In this document: positions 61,727-64,000 of the stretch, in pieces
Position numbering within the stretch: position 1 is the stretch's first letter
Layout of the letters: every line of letters starts with the position of its first letter
Program-made: the position numbers and the translations under genes
NCBI GenBank assembly: GCA_963976435.1
Contig: CAXBKQ010000017.1
Coordinates: 1-64,000, forward strand
Source of the DNA: CAKZNE01 sp963976435
Lineage (GTDB): Bacteria > Bacteroidota > Bacteroidia > Flavobacteriales > Schleiferiaceae
Reading direction: 5' to 3'
DNA length: 64,000 nt
Notes under the pieces: model-generated
The model's input: the letters and a program-made list of their open reading frames with translations, nothing else
Database searches by the model: none
What the model was told of the DNA's origin: nothing

Positions 61727-62561
61727 ATGAGGAAATAAGCTTGTTTTTTGACTTTTTCTTTTTCCTGAAATACCAGAATACAAAGCCTAGGATGGTAAGG
61801 ATGTTTAGGATTTGGATGGCCAAGAAATTTTGCTCTTCCGACTCTTCATTTTTTAGTTGAAAACTTTCAGGATCCCAAAATGATATTTCCCCTTTTTGAA
61901 TTCCATAAACGCTAATAATTCCATAGCCTAAATATTTATCATCAAAATCCAATTTTTGCTTTTTTGAAATCCATTTTTTATAATCTTCCTTTTGGATGGT
62001 GAGAACTATACTATCCCCCTTAAAAATTTCCTCTTCAATATACCAGTTGTCATTAGAATAGGGGATATTGAATTTTAAATCTTTTTCCCCTTCTATATAA
62101 AGATAAAGACTACTTCCCCCTTCTACAGGGTCAATAAATTCAACATCCTGAGATAGTACTGCCTGAAACTTATATAATTGCGAAATGTCTATTTTATCGG
62201 GGTTTAATAGGTATTGAATAGAGTTGTAATTGACGAATAGGAGGTATAGAAATACAAAAAAGAAAAAAACATTATAGATAATTTGTCGATGCCTCATGGC
62301 CCGTTCCATGCCATATTCCTCTGGGTGATTATAGCTTCTAATATGTTTTTGAGGGTTTAAAAGTGGGTAGAGACAAGCCATTGCTATTAGGAAAAAAATT
62401 CCTGCCAGGGCAAGGTTATAAATCTGAATAAAACCTGCTCTGAAAATATTAAAACCCAGAAAAGTGGCTATTGCTCCAAAAAATAGAAATCCAAAAAGGC
62501 AAATAAAAATCAGCCTTCCTCGATTAATGTTTGAAAAAATTCTTTTTGGATTTATGGACAA
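61713..62561 (-). CDS. Membrane protein, function unknown
   Basis: 282 residues. Four hydrophobic segments (about 16-36, 45-65, 95-112 and 248-266), the last followed by a Lys-rich tail (RKKKKSKNKL). Between segments three and four lies a soluble beta-rich part (SSLYLYIEGEKDLKFNIPYSNDNWYIEEEI). Family not recognised. Converges on TolC with a 14-bp overlap. Confidence 0.65.
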   Translation of the reverse strand: MSINPKRIFSNINRGRLIFICLFGFLFFGAIATFLGFNIFRAGFIQIYNLALAGIFFLIAMACLYPLLNPQKHIRSYNHPEEYGMERAMRHRQIIYNVFFFFVFLYLLFVNYNSIQYLLNPDKIDISQLYKFQAVLSQDVEFIDPVEGGSSLYLYIEGEKDLKFNIPYSNDNWYIEEEIFKGDSIVLTIQKEDYKKWISKKQKLDFDDKYLGYGIISVYGIQKGEISFWDPESFQLKNEESEEQNFLAIQILNILTILGFVFWYFRKKKKSKNKLISSSTKD

Positions 62562-62664
62562 AAGCTGCTGGTAATGGTTTTTTTGAAAGACTCAAAAATA
62601 CTATTTTACAGGCTTCCTTCTGGGAACTTTAATTTTTCGGCAGGATACATTTTCTAAATTCAGC

Positions 62665-64000
62665 ATGAATACGATTTTATTTGGCTCCTTAAGCATACTT
62701 TCCGCCTCGCTAATTTTTATTTTGGCTTTTAGATGCTTTAATAAGTTGGAGGTGAATAAAGCTCTTTTTCTATTAATTATTGGAGGCCTTATTCTGCGAA
62801 TATTTTGCTCATGCGATTTTTACCTCCATGCATGGGATGAAAGATTTCATGCCCTTGTAGCCAAGAATTTAATCCAAGACCCATTAAAACCCACTTTATA
62901 CCAAATTCCAATTTTAGAATATGACTACCGCCATTGGTGGGGCAATCATATATGGGTGCACAAACAACCACTACCCTTATGGACGCTGGCCGGAAGTCTA
63001 TACCTATTTGGTATCAATGAATTTGCTCTTCGTTTGCCCTCCATTTTACTGAGCAGTATTGCAATTCTTTTGGTTTTTCCTATTGCAAAACACTATTTCA
63101 ATTCTAGAACAGGCTTTTTAGCCGCTTTCCTAATGGCAATAAATGGTCTGATAATAGAAATTGCAGCAGGGCGGGTGGCGACGGATCATATCGATGTGTT
63201 TTTTATGTTTTTCATCCTCCTGTCCGTTTTCTTTTGTTTAAAATTAGTGAAGAGCGGAAAAATCATTTATTCCATTTTCATTGGTTTTAGTGTAGGATTG
63301 GCCATATTATCAAAATGGTTACCCGCTATTATTGTTTTCCCAATATGCTTATTGATGCTAATAGAGTCCTCAGATTTTTCCAAAAGGAAGATCATTTGGT
63401 CATTTATCATCATGTTGGCTGTTGGTTTCCTGGTGATGATTCCATGGCAATGGTTTATTTATCAAAACTACCCGCTGGAAGCGCAATGGGAGGCCTCTTT
63501 TAATTGGAAGCATTTTAGCACAGTACTAGACAATAGGGAAGGCTCGAGTTTTTATTTTTTGAATCAAATTCGGATAAATTATGGGGAATTAATTTACCTG
63601 CCGCTAGTCTGGTTTATTTATAAATCAATAAAGTTAAAAGGCTCCATAAAGTATTGGGTATTCCTTATTTGGACTACGGTCCCACTGATCATTTTCTCAC
63701 TTGCTAAAACTAAAATGCAGGCTTATATTCTTTTTACAGCACCCGCGTATTTTATTATGAGCTCGGCATTCTTTGATTTTTTACTGAGGAATTCACAGCT
63801 AAATAATAAAAGTTGGAAAGTAATAGCCATCTGGCTACTTTTTCTGATTTTACCAATTCGTTACAGTATTGAGAGAATAAAACCATTTGACACAAAAAAT
63901 AAAAAACCTCAATGGGTTTTAGATTTAAAGGCATTAAATATTGAAACTGATCGGAAATCAGTTTTATTTAATTATCCAAAGCCCATTGAGGCTATGTTTT
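62665..64000 (+). CDS. Glycosyltransferase family 39 membrane protein, partial
   Basis: Open from ATG 62665 to the window end (445 codons, no stop, so 3'-partial). ArnT/PMT-like: FYLHAWDERFHALVAKNLI carries the first-loop acidic D-E motif typical of polyprenyl-phosphate-sugar transferases, followed by many hydrophobic segments (FALRLPSILLSSIAILLVFPIAKHYF, AGRVATDHIDVFFMFFILLSV, AILSKWLPAIIVFP, KTKMQAYILFTAPAYF). It transfers a sugar from a lipid carrier to a protein or lipid on the outer face of the membrane. Acceptor unknown. Confidence 0.85.
   Translation, partial: MNTILFGSLSILSASLIFILAFRCFNKLEVNKALFLLIIGGLILRIFCSCDFYLHAWDERFHALVAKNLIQDPLKPTLYQIPILEYDYRHWWGNHIWVHKQPLPLWTLAGSLYLFGINEFALRLPSILLSSIAILLVFPIAKHYFNSRTGFLAAFLMAINGLIIEIAAGRVATDHIDVFFMFFILLSVFFCLKLVKSGKIIYSIFIGFSVGLAILSKWLPAIIVFPICLLMLIESSDFSKRKIIWSFIIMLAVGFLVMIPWQWFIYQNYPLEAQWEASFNWKHFSTVLDNREGSSFYFLNQIRINYGELIYLPLVWFIYKSIKLKGSIKYWVFLIWTTVPLIIFSLAKTKMQAYILFTAPAYFIMSSAFFDFLLRNSQLNNKSWKVIAIWLLFLILPIRYSIERIKPFDTKNKKPQWVLDLKALNIETDRKSVLFNYPKPIEAMF

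Noticed and set aside
1..64000. tRNA, rRNA, CRISPR, phage or integrase genes
   Set aside because: None could be recognised by eye on either strand.

Overview
The window is an AT-rich chromosomal segment of a member of the Bacteroidota, most likely a marine-type Flavobacteriales (Cryomorphaceae/Schleiferiaceae-like, inferred). The evidence is a secreted cyclophilin with a type IX secretion (T9SS) C-terminal tail, a TonB-dependent receptor, DUF6090, DUF4625 and SIMPL proteins, a WG-repeat protein, a DnaX without the usual zinc cysteines, a class II (eukaryote-like) NADP isocitrate dehydrogenase, promoters of the Bacteroidota TAnnTTTG type and very weak Shine-Dalgarno signals. I saw no rRNA, tRNA, CRISPR array, transposase or phage gene.

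Layout. 0-6 kb: a 236-bp imperfect inverted repeat (1-236 and 5831-6066) brackets a 5.6 kb segment. That segment holds an SRPBCC-ArsR-membrane protein-DUF1801 operon (minus), a small conserved protein and a hybrid histidine kinase followed by small membrane proteins (plus). 6-13 kb: WG-repeat secreted protein, membrane protein, Crp-like regulator, a large two-part PLP enzyme and a lactate/malate dehydrogenase. 13-24 kb: mostly minus-strand accessory genes: beta-lactamase-fold hydrolase, DUF4386, quinone-oxidoreductase-like ADH, secreted dehalogenase-like hydrolase, a TolB/TPR/AraC regulator coupled to a Crp-like regulator, a Tat-exported dioxygenase-like protein, a DoxX-like protein, and a SIMPL-DUF6090-small gene operon whose last gene is frameshifted. 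24-31 kb: tricorn-type protease, universal stress protein, lipoprotein, outer-membrane barrel. 31-35 kb: a probable zinc regulon (TonB receptor, His-rich DUF4625 lipoprotein, Fur/Zur-like regulator) with matching palindromes at two promoters. 35-46 kb: T9SS cyclophilin, VOC protein, an unrecognised kinase-like protein, TylF-type methyltransferase, a second ArsR-SRPBCC operon, glycosyltransferase, DUF547, second barrel, GNAT-nitrilase fusion, GyrI-like protein and M15 peptidase. 46-50 kb: housekeeping icd, dnaX and an O6-alkylguanine DNA methyltransferase. 50-57 kb: PAS kinase plus response regulator, a pentapeptide-repeat protein, a MarR-DOMON-NTF2 stress-type cluster and a small acetyltransferase. 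57-64 kb: a tripartite type I secretion/efflux operon (ABC, HlyD, TolC) whose ABC ATPase lacks most canonical catalytic motifs, a membrane protein and a glycosyltransferase 39 gene running off the end.

Main points of interest are the inverted repeat; two independent ArsR/SRPBCC operons that both carry two operator copies spaced exactly 26 bp; the non-canonical ABC exporter; shared palindromes that define small local regulons (Zur-like, MarR-like); a frameshifted gene that keeps an ATGA coupling to its operon; and a kinase-like protein of unrecognised family.
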